DNA of 64,000 nt, taken from assembly GCF_900091605.1 (NCBI RefSeq), contig NZ_FMCQ01000003.1:432495-496494 (forward strand), given 5' to 3'. Below, piece after piece: positions 45,677 to 56,024 of the stretch. The translations under genes and the position numbers were made by a program. The notes below the pieces were generated by a model. It did no database searches. It was not told where the DNA came from and was given only the letters and a program-made list of their open reading frames with translations. Source of the DNA: Micromonospora tulbaghiae (GTDB taxonomy: Bacteria > Actinomycetota > Actinomycetes > Mycobacteriales > Micromonosporaceae). Position 1 is the first letter of the stretch. Each line of letters starts with the position of its first letter.

Positions 45677-47269
45677 TCAGTCCCCCGCTCCGGCCGGGAT
45701 CACGTCGGCCTTCTCCCGCCCGGCGGGGATGACCGGCTCGGCGTTGGAGCGGCGCAGCGGCACCTCCCGGATGAGGACCACCGCGACGAGGGCGAGCAGC
45801 CCGAACGGGGCGGCGGCCAGGAAGATGTCACCGGCGGCGTGCCCGTACGCGGACTCGACCACCGTGCGGATCGGGCCGGGCAGCGTGTGCACGTCCGGCA
45901 GGCCGCCGCCACCCGACCCGGAGGCCGGGATGCCGAGGCGGCTCAGACCGTCGGCCGTGTAGCCGGTGACCCGGTGCCCGAGCACCGCGCCGAGCGCGCT
46001 CACGCCGATCGCGCCGCCGAGGCTGCGGAAGAACGCCACCACCGAGCTGGCCGCGCCCAGTTCGTCCGGGCGGACCGTGTTCTGCACGGCCAGCACCAGG
46101 TTCTGCATGGACATGCCGACGCCGAGGCCGATCAGGGCCATGAAGACGGCCAGGTGCCAGTACGGGGTGTCCGCGCGCATGGTGCCCATCAGCGCGAAGC
46201 CGGCGGTGAGCAGTACCGAGCCGATGACGAGCCAGCTCTTCCAGCGGCCGGTGGCGGTGATGATCCGGCCGACCACCGTGGAGGAGACCAGCAGGCCGCC
46301 GATCATCGGGAGCGTCATCAGGCCGGACATCGTCGGGCTGGCGCCGCGGCTGATCTGGAAGTACTGCCCGAGGAACACCGAGGCGCCGAACATGCCGACG
46401 CCGACCGCGATGCTGGCGATGACGGCGAGCGTGATGGTGCGGTTGCGGAACAGCCGCGGCGGGATCATGGGGTCCGCGGCACGCTTCTCGACCCGGGTGG
46501 CGAGCACGCCGAGCAGCGCCGCGCCGGCCACCATCGCACCGCTCTGCCAGGAGACCCAGTCGTACCTGTCACCGGCCAGAGTGATCCAGACGAGCAGCAG
46601 CGAGACGGCGGCGGTGATGAGCGTGGCGCCCCACCAGTCGATCTTCACATCGCGCTTGACCACCGGCAGCCGCAGCGTCCGCTGGAGCACGATCAGGGCG
46701 AGCACGGCGAACGGCACGCCCACGTAGAAGCACCAGCGCCAGCCGAGCCAGGAGGTGTCCACGATCACGCCGCCGATGAGCGGCCCGCCGATGGTGCCGA
46801 CGGCCATCACCGCGCCGAGGTAGCCGCTGTACCGGCCGCGCTCGCGCGGGGCGATCATCGTCGCCATGATCACCTGGGCGAGGGCGGTGAGGCCGCCCGC
46901 GCCGACGCCCTGCACGACCCGGCAGGCGATCAGCTCACCGGTGGTCTGTGCCTGCCCGGCGAGCACCGAGCCCAGCACGAAGACCACCAGGGAGAGCTGG
47001 ACCAGCAGCTTCTTGCTGAACAGGTCGGAGAGCTTGCCCCAGATGGGCGTGGTCGCGGTGGTCGCCAGCAGCGTCGAGGTGACCACCCAGGTGTACGCGG
47101 ACTGACCGCCGCGCAGGTCGGTGATGATCCGCGGCAGCGCGTTGGAGACGACCGTGGAGGAGAGGATCGCGACGAACATGCCCAGCAGCAGGCCGGAGAG
47201 GGCCTCCAGGATCTGCCGGTGGGACATGTCGACGGCGGTCGCCCGTGCGGGCGCAGTCGCCTGAGTCAT
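45677..47269 (-). CDS. DHA2-type (14-helix) multidrug MFS transporter
   Basis: A 530-residue EmrB/QacA-like efflux protein. IWGKLSDLFSKKLLVQLSL is the loop 2-3 motif, and the PLIGGVIVDTSWLGWRWCFYV segment is motif C of drug:H+ antiporters. About 14 hydrophobic segments are visible. GGAGG lies upstream of ATG 47269. Its promoter carries two MarR-type operators, and a MarR gene lies next to it, so ligand-induced efflux is expected. Substrate range is not readable. Confidence 0.92.
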   Translation of the reverse strand: MTQATAPARATAVDMSHRQILEALSGLLLGMFVAILSSTVVSNALPRIITDLRGGQSAYTWVVTSTLLATTATTPIWGKLSDLFSKKLLVQLSLVVFVLGSVLAGQAQTTGELIACRVVQGVGAGGLTALAQVIMATMIAPRERGRYSGYLGAVMAVGTIGGPLIGGVIVDTSWLGWRWCFYVGVPFAVLALIVLQRTLRLPVVKRDVKIDWWGATLITAAVSLLLVWITLAGDRYDWVSWQSGAMVAGAALLGVLATRVEKRAADPMIPPRLFRNRTITLAVIASIAVGVGMFGASVFLGQYFQISRGASPTMSGLMTLPMIGGLLVSSTVVGRIITATGRWKSWLVIGSVLLTAGFALMGTMRADTPYWHLAVFMALIGLGVGMSMQNLVLAVQNTVRPDELGAASSVVAFFRSLGGAIGVSALGAVLGHRVTGYTADGLSRLGIPASGSGGGGLPDVHTLPGPIRTVVESAYGHAAGDIFLAAAPFGLLALVAVVLIREVPLRRSNAEPVIPAGREKADVIPAGAGD

Positions 47270-47298
47270 CGTGGGTGGCCTCCGAGACGGGGGAGAAG

Positions 47299-47343
47299 GG
47301 TTGCCTCGGGCAACCGTAGGATGTGGTTGCCTAAAGCAACAAC
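47299..47343 (-). promoter_or_regulatory. Efflux-gene promoter with two MarR-type operators
   Basis: On the minus strand TTGTTG (47343-47338) and TACGGT (47318-47313) are 18 bp apart and form the promoter. Two copies of the palindromic pattern TTGCCT-N3-GCAA (47301-47313 and 47327-47339) start 26 bp apart and overlap the -10 and -35. The first extends to GGTTGCC/GGCAACC. A bound repressor would block polymerase. Confidence 0.65.
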
Positions 47344-47379
47344 TTCACCCGGCCGGGCTTTGTTCCAGGTGGGGCCGGG

Positions 47380-47805
47380 TCAGAACGACTCGTTGAAGCG
47401 GTGCATCAGCCGGGCGAGGTCCGCGACGTCCTCTTGTGGCCAGCTTTCGAGCGAACGCCTGATCTGTCCGAGTCGGGCCGCCCGGGCCGCGTCGAACCGC
47501 CGGGTGCCCTCTTCGGTGAGGCTGAGCTGGGCCGCCCGCCGGTCCGTCGGGTCCGGGTCGCGGCGGACCAGGCCCAGCGCCTCCAGTCCGCCGATCTGGC
47601 GGCTCAGCGTGCCCTTGCCGATGCCCAGCTTCGCGGCCAGGTCGGTGAGCCGGGTCGACCCCGACCGCCGCAGCCAGAGCAGCAGGCCGTAAGCGTTGGG
47701 CTCCAGGTTCGGGTGGACCTCGCGGGCGATCTCCCAGGACAGCGCCCGGCCGCGGCGCAGCAGCGCGGTCAACTCGTGCTCCACGGCGCGCAGCGTCTCG
47801 TCCAC
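47380..47805 (-). CDS. MarR-family transcriptional regulator
   Basis: A 141-residue winged-helix protein. The recognition region is STRLTDLAAKLGIGKGTLSR, followed by LEALGLVRRDPDPTDRRAAQ in the wing. It probably represses the adjacent efflux operon through the paired operators at 47299-47343. GTG 47805 is 6 nt after TACCCT (47817-47812), a leaderless arrangement. The ligand is unknown. Confidence 0.92.
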   Translation of the reverse strand: MDETLRAVEHELTALLRRGRALSWEIAREVHPNLEPNAYGLLLWLRRSGSTRLTDLAAKLGIGKGTLSRQIGGLEALGLVRRDPDPTDRRAAQLSLTEEGTRRFDAARAARLGQIRRSLESWPQEDVADLARLMHRFNESF

Positions 47806-47818
47806 GCTCAGAGGGTAC

Positions 47819-49531
47819 TCAGTCGCCCTCGCTGAGTTGCTGTTGCGCCACCGGTCGCAGTTCGCCGTCGCTGGTCGTGCCCTCGATCACCACGGCGGCC
47901 TTACGGCCCTGGTGGGTGAGCGTGGCCACGGCGTTGCCGAAATAGGGCCCGGCCAGCTTCCGCCAGCGCACCGGCGGGCGGCGTACCCCGGCCGAACGCG
48001 CCAGCGCCCGGGTCGCCCCGGCCGGCCCCGGATTCCAGCCCAGCGTCATCAGCGGGCGCATGCCGGCCGGCACCTGGTTGTGGATCGGCGAACAGGTGAG
48101 CTGGTGCACCGGCGTGCGGACGTCACGGTCGGCGAACCGGGCCCGCGCCACGTACGAGTGGTGCACGTCGCCGGAGAGCACGCTGATCGACGCCGGTCGC
48201 GCGTACGCCGGCCCGGCGCCCACCCGCGCGCCGGTGCGTGGCGCGGTGCCGCTGCCCAGCCGCGCGAACAGCTCGCCCAGCGCCTCGAACGAGCGCCGGA
48301 ACGCCGCCCAGTGCTCCAGGTCCAGGGCCCGCCGGATCTGCTCGGAGAGCCGGGCCACCCAGGGGCGGTCCGAGTCGGCCAGGCGCTCGTTCCACGCCTC
48401 GACGTGGTGGATGCCCGGCGGCAGCAGCCACGGCAGCGAGCTGCCCACCACCAGATGGTCGTAGGTGCCGTGCGCCTGGTCGAGGAACCACGACCACTCG
48501 CCCGGCGGCAGCATCGCCCGGTTGCGCGGCAGGAGCACCCGGCTGGACCGGTTGTCCAGCATGACCAGGCGGGTGCGGCCCAGGTCCAGCGCGTAGCTCC
48601 ACTGGTACTGCACGGCCCGCCAGCGCTCGGTGTCGTGCGCCAGGTCGGCCTCCTTGTCGACCCGCTCGCCGAACTCGTGCAGGACGCTCGTGGCGTCCTC
48701 GGCGGCGATCACCTTCGCGTACACCGGGTCGGCGGCGATCTCGTCCGGGCTCAGGTTGCCCAGGTGCTGGTAGACCCAGTAGGAGGCGAGGCCGCTGCGG
48801 ATCCGCTCGGCCCACCACGGCTGCTCGCGCATGTCCGCGCGCCACGACTGCGAGGTGTTCCAGTCGTCGATCACCTCGTGGTCGTCGAAGATCATCACGC
48901 TCGGCACGGTGGAGAACAGCCAGCGGATCTCCGGGTCGCGCCACGACTCCAGGTAGAGCTTGGTGTACTCGTCGAAGCTGACCACCTGCGTCGCCGGGGC
49001 GTCCTTCGGCCGGCGCCGGCGCCGCTTGAGCAGCCGCCGCACCGTCGGCGAGGTCTCGTCCGCGTACACCTGGTCGCCGAGCAGCACCAGCAGGTCGGGC
49101 AGCACGGCCTCATCGGGCGCGGCCATCACCCGCCGGGCGTACGCGTCCAGCGCGTCCGGCGGCAGCTTCCGGGCGGTGGAGTGCTGGGTGGTCTCCCGGC
49201 AGGAGCCGAACAGCAGCCGCACCGGCTGGTCGGCGTCGTCGAGCGCGCGGGTCCGGATCACGCTCGGCGGGAACGACGAGTCGGGCAGCGGCCACGCGAC
49301 CTCGTCGTCGACCAGCACCTCGTAGGTCGTGGCGCTGTCCGGGGTGAGCCCGGTCACCACGACGATCGCGTAGTGGTGGTCGTACGCGGAGAAGGTGGGC
49401 GCGCTGCCGGTGGCGCCGTCGGCCGTGCGGACGGTGACCACCGCGGGCGCGCTCGTCTCGACCCAGACGGTCGCCCGCGTGTCGACGACCCGGCGCAGCA
49501 ACGGGCCGATGAGCAGGCGGGAACCGAGCAC
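47819..49531 (-). CDS. PhoD-like metallophosphatase (alkaline phosphatase D family)
   Basis: About 570 residues. An N-terminal fibronectin-like domain (RATVWVETSAPAVVTVRTAD) precedes the PhoD metallophosphatase core: RLLFGSCRE, LLVLLGDQVYADE, MIFDDHEVIDDWN and SVLSGDVHHSYVA, giving the usual metal ligands. No Tat or Sec signal is visible, unlike secreted PhoD, so a cytoplasmic location is likely. GGAGG precedes GTG 49531, which was chosen over weaker upstream starts. The natural substrate is unknown. Located in the block between smc and ftsY. Confidence 0.88.
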   Translation of the reverse strand: MLGSRLLIGPLLRRVVDTRATVWVETSAPAVVTVRTADGATGSAPTFSAYDHHYAIVVVTGLTPDSATTYEVLVDDEVAWPLPDSSFPPSVIRTRALDDADQPVRLLFGSCRETTQHSTARKLPPDALDAYARRVMAAPDEAVLPDLLVLLGDQVYADETSPTVRRLLKRRRRRPKDAPATQVVSFDEYTKLYLESWRDPEIRWLFSTVPSVMIFDDHEVIDDWNTSQSWRADMREQPWWAERIRSGLASYWVYQHLGNLSPDEIAADPVYAKVIAAEDATSVLHEFGERVDKEADLAHDTERWRAVQYQWSYALDLGRTRLVMLDNRSSRVLLPRNRAMLPPGEWSWFLDQAHGTYDHLVVGSSLPWLLPPGIHHVEAWNERLADSDRPWVARLSEQIRRALDLEHWAAFRRSFEALGELFARLGSGTAPRTGARVGAGPAYARPASISVLSGDVHHSYVARARFADRDVRTPVHQLTCSPIHNQVPAGMRPLMTLGWNPGPAGATRALARSAGVRRPPVRWRKLAGPYFGNAVATLTHQGRKAAVVIEGTTSDGELRPVAQQQLSEGD

Positions 49532-49680
49532 GACACACACCTCCGACAAGATCGTTTCGGCTGTTCCCTACCCGGCCGGCGGTTGCGGTACGCCTTCCGG
49601 TGCGAGCGTACCCGCAGGTTGTGCGCGTGCCGAGGCGGTGAGTGGGACGCCGTCGCCGGCATCTGACAGGATTTCGGGCA

Positions 49681-50870
49681 TGACGGAATACCTCCTCGTC
49701 GCTCTCGCCCTGCTCGGCGTGCTGATCATCGGCGGCCTGAGCCTCGTGGTGCCCCGGCTGCGCCGGCGCCCGCAGCCGCCGCTGCCGCGCACGGAGGTCG
49801 ACACCCGGACGGAGGAGGACCTGGCCGGCCCGCCGGTCGAGGCCCCGGAGGCGGAACTCACCACCGGCGTGGTGGTCGAGGCGCCGCCGGCCCCTCCGGT
49901 CGAGGTGCCGCAGGTCGAGGTGCCGGAGCCCACCGCCGGCCGGCTGGTCCGGCTGCGCTCCCGGCTGTCCCGCTCGCAGAACGTCTTCGGCAAGGGCCTG
50001 CTCGGCCTGCTCAGCCGCGACCGGCTGGACGAGGACACCTGGGAGGAGATCGAGGACAGCCTGATCACCGCCGACGTCGGCATCGACGCCACCCGGGAGA
50101 TCGTCGACCGGCTGCGCGAGCGGACCCGGGTGCTCGGCACCCGCACCGGGGACGAGCTGCGGGCGCTGCTCGCCGCCGAGCTGGTCAACGCGCTCGACCC
50201 GAGCCTGGACCGCTCGCTGCGCACCGCGCCGAAGGAGGGCGTCCCGGCGGTGGTGCTCGTGGTCGGCGTCAACGGCGCCGGCAAGACCACCACCTGCGGC
50301 AAGATCGCCCGGGTGCTCGTCGCGGACGGCCGCAGCGTGCTGCTCGGCGCGGCCGACACGTTCCGGGCCGCCGCCGCCGACCAGCTGGAGACCTGGGGCG
50401 GCCGGGTGGGCGCCGAGACGGTCCGCGGGCCCGAGGCGGCCGACCCGGCGAGCGTCGCGTTCGACGCGGTCAAGCGAGGCATCGACACCGGCGTCGACAC
50501 CGTGCTCATCGACACCGCCGGCCGGCTGCAGAACAAGGTCGGCCTGATGGACGAGCTGGGCAAGGTCAAGCGGGTGGTGGAGAAGCACGGCCCGATCGAC
50601 GAGACGCTGCTGATCCTCGACGCCACCACCGGCCAGAACGGGCTGGAGCAGGCGCGGGTCTTCACCGAGGCGGTGAACGTCACCGGCGTGGTGCTGACCA
50701 AGCTCGACGGGACGGCCAAGGGCGGCATCGTGATCGCCGTGCAGCGCAAGCTCGGCATCCCGGTCAAGCTCGTCGGCCTCGGCGAGGGCAAGGACGACCT
50801 GGCCCCGTTCGACCCGGCACAGTTCGTCGACGCGTTGCTCGGCACCGAGCCGCTCGCCCGGGACGCGTAG
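49681..50870 (+). CDS. ftsY: Signal recognition particle receptor FtsY
   Basis: A 396-residue SRP receptor. Residues 4-25 are a membrane anchor (YLLVALALLGVLIIGGLSLV). A Pro/Glu/Val-rich acidic linker follows, then the NG domain: GVNGAGKTTTCGKIA (P-loop, near residue 196), DTAGRLQNK and TKLDGTAKGG. It docks SRP-ribosome complexes at the membrane with Ffh (56025). ATG 49681 lies 7 nt after CAGGAT (49668-49673), so it may be leaderless. Confidence 0.96.
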
Positions 50871-50878
50871 CCTCTCCC

Positions 50879-51742
50879 GTGACGACTGACGATCGCGCCT
50901 ACGCGGGGTGGCGCGACCCCAGCCACCCGTCGCCACGCCTCGGGAGACCGTACGTGACTTCGCAGGAGATCCCGCTGCACGGCGGGAACGTGAGCACAGT
51001 GGTCCGTGTGGGAGACACGGTCCGGCGCAACGCCGGCCCGTGGACGCCCTCCGTGCACGCGCTGCTGCGCCACCTGGAGTACGTCGGATTCACCGGCGCG
51101 CCCCGGGCGCTCGGCATGGACGAGCGCAACCGGGAGGTCCTGTCGTACCTGGAGGGGGAGTGCGGGGAGTACCCGCTGGCCCCGCACTGGGTCACCGACG
51201 AGGCCCTGGTGACGGTGGCCACCATGCTGCGGATGTTCCACGACGCGCAGTACGGCTTCACCCCGCCGCCCGGCGCGGTCTGGCGCTCGTTCGGGCCGCC
51301 CCCGCCGGACACCGAGGTCATCTGCCACCACGACGCCGCGCCGCACAACGTGATCTGGCGGCCGGACGGCACGCTCGGGCTGATCGACTTCGACCTCGCC
51401 TCGCCCGGCGCCCGCATCTACGACGTGGCGTACGCGGCCTGGACCTGGGTGCCGATCTTCTCCGACCGCGACTCGGTCACGCTCGGCTGGAAGCACCCCG
51501 ACCGGCCGCGCCGGCTGCGGCTGTTCGCCGACGCGTACGGGCTGATCCCGCGCGACCGGCACCGCCTCATCCGGACCATCCGCAAGCGCATCGTCGACCA
51601 CGTCGAGGGCATCCGGCGGATGGCCGCGGCTGGTGAGCCGGCGTTCGTCCGGATCGTCCACAAGGGTCACCTGCGTCGTCCTATGCGTGACCTGCGGCTG
51701 CTCGACTACGAGCGGCACCAGCTGGAGTACGCGCTCCGCTGA
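50879..51742 (+). CDS. Aminoglycoside phosphotransferase-like (APH family) kinase
   Basis: A 287-residue kinase-fold protein. The catalytic loop is CHHDAAPHNVIW and the metal-binding segment is GLIDFDLASPGARIYDVAYAA. The N-terminal half is less conserved. Substrates of this family range from antibiotics to metabolites such as choline; resistance cannot be concluded. GTG 50879 is 5 nt after TAGCCT (50868-50873), which overlaps the ftsY stop, suggesting its own leaderless transcript. Confidence 0.85.
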   Translation: MTTDDRAYAGWRDPSHPSPRLGRPYVTSQEIPLHGGNVSTVVRVGDTVRRNAGPWTPSVHALLRHLEYVGFTGAPRALGMDERNREVLSYLEGECGEYPLAPHWVTDEALVTVATMLRMFHDAQYGFTPPPGAVWRSFGPPPPDTEVICHHDAAPHNVIWRPDGTLGLIDFDLASPGARIYDVAYAAWTWVPIFSDRDSVTLGWKHPDRPRRLRLFADAYGLIPRDRHRLIRTIRKRIVDHVEGIRRMAAAGEPAFVRIVHKGHLRRPMRDLRLLDYERHQLEYALR

Positions 51743-51757
51743 CCAAGATCGGCGTTC

Positions 51758-51794
51758 TTCACACGCCGGAAACAACCCGTCACGCGTCGGAAAT
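51758..51794 (+). promoter_or_regulatory. GlnR-type nitrogen-control box upstream of amt
   Basis: Half-sites TTCAC (51758-51762), GAAAC (51769-51773), GTCAC (51779-51783) and GAAAT (51790-51794) with spacers of 6, 5 and 6 nt match the actinobacterial GlnR pattern (GTnAC-n6-GAAAC repeated). It lies 115 bp before the amt start, where GlnR activates amtB in Streptomyces. Confidence 0.65.
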
Positions 51795-51908
51795 CGTGCG
51801 GTGTCGCTGAAGGAAACAGCCGGCGACAAAGCTTCCGCGCAACCGGCTGACGGGCGATGCTGCCAGGTCTCAGTCGGAGGGAGGAATACGACAACGAGAG
51901 GAGGCAGC

Positions 51909-53628
<1,720 letters not shown>

Positions 53629-53645
53629 TCGCCGGATCCGCCGAC

Positions 53646-55910
53646 ATGACCTCGTTGACCACTGCCACCGGCCCTTCCGAGGGTCAGGCGGCGGTGGTCA
53701 ACGGGGTCGTCGGCGTACCCGGGGGCATCGGCGTGGCGGCCCGGTCCGCGCGAGCCGACGCGCTCGACGCCTGGCTGTGCCGGGCCTTCCCGGAGCGGGA
53801 CGGGGTCGCGCTCGTCGCGGTGGGCGGGCTGGGCCGCCGCCAGTGCGCCCCCTACGGCGACCTCGACCTGGTGCTGCTGCACGCGGGGGTGCCCGGCATC
53901 GACGAGCTGGCCGCGTCGCTCTGGTATCCGATCTGGGACGCCGGGCTGCGGCTGGACCACTCGGTGCGCACCGTCGCCGAGGCGCTGTCGGTGGCCCAGG
54001 ACGACGTCAAGGTCGCCCTCGGCCTGCTCGACGCCCGGCACGTGGCGGGCGACCCGGCGCTCACCGACCAGCTCTCCCGTACCGCCACCGACCACTGGCG
54101 GCGGACCGCGATCCGCCAGCTCCCCGGCCTGCGCGAGATCACCGCCGCCCGCTGGGAGGCGCACGGCGAACTGGCCTTCCTGCTCGAAGGCGACCTCAAG
54201 GAGGCGGCCGGCGGGCTGCGCGACGTGGGCATCCTGCGCGCCATCGCCACCGCCGGGGTCACCGACGCGCTCCGCCCGGCCGTGCACGCGGCACACCGGC
54301 GGCTGCTGGACACCCGCGACGCGCTGCACCAGCAGGTGGGCCGACGGGTCGACCGCCTGGTCGCCCAGGAACGCGACGGCGTGGCGCGCCTGCTCGGCGC
54401 CGAGGACGGCGATGCGCTGCTGCGGCTGGTGGCCGGCGACGCCCGCACGGTGAGCCACGCCCTCGACGACGCCTGGCGGGCCGCCGACCGGCTCCGCTCC
54501 GGCCGGCACCGCGCCGCACCCGGCCGTCCGCTGCGCCGCCCGGTCGCCCGGGACGTGGTGGAGCAGGACGGGGAGCTGGTGCTCGCCCGCACCGCCATCG
54601 GGGCCCGCCCCGACCCGAGCCTGTCGCTGCGCGTGGCCGCCGCTGCCGCCGCCACCCGGCTGCCGATCGCGCGGGCCACCTGCGAGTGGCTTGCCGCGTA
54701 CTGCCCGCCGCTGCCCGCGCCCTGGCCGCCGGCGGCCCGCGCCGCGCTGATCACCCTGCTCGGCGCCGGTTCCGGCCTGGTGCCCGCCTGGGAGACCTGC
54801 GACAGGTACGGGCTGATCGACCGCTGGCTGCCCGAGTGGACGCGGATGCGCAGCCTGCCCCAGCACAACCCGGTGCACCGGTTCACGCTCGACCGGCATC
54901 TGGTGCAGACCGCGTACGAGGCGAGCCGGCACACCCGCGACGTGGAACGGCCGGACCTGCTGCTGCTCGGCGCGTTCCTGCACGACATCGGCAAAGGGCT
55001 ACCCGGCGACCATTCGACAGTGGGCGCGCCGCTGGCCGAGGCGGTCGCCGCCCGGATCGGGCTACCGCCGGCCGAGGCGGCGCTCATCGGCACACTGGTC
55101 CGGCTGCACCTGCTGCTGCCCGACGTGGCCACCCGGCGCGACCTGTCCGACCCGAAGACCATCGCCGGGGTCGCCGAGCGCGTCGGTGACACCGGCACGC
55201 TGGAACTGCTGCACGCCCTGGTCCGCGCCGACGCCGCCGCCACCGGTCCGGCCGCCTGGTCCGGCTGGAAGGGCCGGCTGATCGCCGAGCTGGTGAGCCG
55301 GGTGCGTACCACGCTGGACACGGGCGTGGTGCCCGCCCCGCCGGCTCCGGACCCGGCGCTCGTGGCCGGGCCGCTGCCGGTCGTACACCTGGGTGAGGAC
55401 CGGGTGTCGGTGGCCGCGGCGGACCGGCGAGGGCTGCTCGCCACTGTCGCCGGCTGCCTGGCGCTGCACCGCCTGGAGGTGATCTCCGCGGACGCCGCCA
55501 CCGTCGACGGCCGGGCCCTGGTCGAGTGCCGGGTGCAGCCGCGCTACGGGCTGGCCCCGGAGCCGATCGCGCTCAGCGCCGACCTGCGCCGCGCGGTCGG
55601 CGGCGACGTCTCGGTCATCCAGCGGCTGCGCGGGCGGGCCCTGGCCGCGCGCAGCCAGGGCGCCGCGCCGCGGGTGGTCTGGCACCGGGAGGCGGCCACC
55701 GACGCGGTTCTGCTGGAGCTGCGGGCGGCCGACGCGGCCGGGCTGCTGTACCGGGTCACCTGCGCGCTGGACGACGCGGGCGCCCAGGTGCGGGCGGCCC
55801 GGATCTCGACGCTCGGCGGTGACGTGGTGGACGCGTTCTACCTGGTCGGCGGCTGGCCCTCGGACGAGGAACGGGCCCGGATCGAGGCCGCCGTGCTCGC
55901 CGCCGTGTAG
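53646..55910 (+). CDS. glnD: PII nucleotidylyltransferase/deadenylylase GlnD
   Basis: A 754-residue sensor enzyme. The N-terminal nucleotidyltransferase domain has VGGLGRRQCAPYGDLDLVLL; the HD domain has LLLGAFLHDIGKGLPGDHS; two ACT domains at the C-terminus sense glutamine. In Streptomyces and Corynebacterium GlnD adenylylates PII. ATG 53646 has no strong ribosome-binding site and lies 17 nt after glnB; coupling is likely. The gene is followed by ffh. Confidence 0.95.
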   Translation: MTSLTTATGPSEGQAAVVNGVVGVPGGIGVAARSARADALDAWLCRAFPERDGVALVAVGGLGRRQCAPYGDLDLVLLHAGVPGIDELAASLWYPIWDAGLRLDHSVRTVAEALSVAQDDVKVALGLLDARHVAGDPALTDQLSRTATDHWRRTAIRQLPGLREITAARWEAHGELAFLLEGDLKEAAGGLRDVGILRAIATAGVTDALRPAVHAAHRRLLDTRDALHQQVGRRVDRLVAQERDGVARLLGAEDGDALLRLVAGDARTVSHALDDAWRAADRLRSGRHRAAPGRPLRRPVARDVVEQDGELVLARTAIGARPDPSLSLRVAAAAAATRLPIARATCEWLAAYCPPLPAPWPPAARAALITLLGAGSGLVPAWETCDRYGLIDRWLPEWTRMRSLPQHNPVHRFTLDRHLVQTAYEASRHTRDVERPDLLLLGAFLHDIGKGLPGDHSTVGAPLAEAVAARIGLPPAEAALIGTLVRLHLLLPDVATRRDLSDPKTIAGVAERVGDTGTLELLHALVRADAAATGPAAWSGWKGRLIAELVSRVRTTLDTGVVPAPPAPDPALVAGPLPVVHLGEDRVSVAAADRRGLLATVAGCLALHRLEVISADAATVDGRALVECRVQPRYGLAPEPIALSADLRRAVGGDVSVIQRLRGRALAARSQGAAPRVVWHREAATDAVLLELRAADAAGLLYRVTCALDDAGAQVRAARISTLGGDVVDAFYLVGGWPSDEERARIEAAVLAAV

Positions 55911-56024
55911 CGGAACGAGCCGCCGGGCCGGAGCGGGCGGGTGGGCGGCGGGCTACCCTAACGGTGGGCTGGACCACCGGCCCGGCAGCATGTGCCCGCC
56001 GAAAACGACAAACGGGATGTTCGC

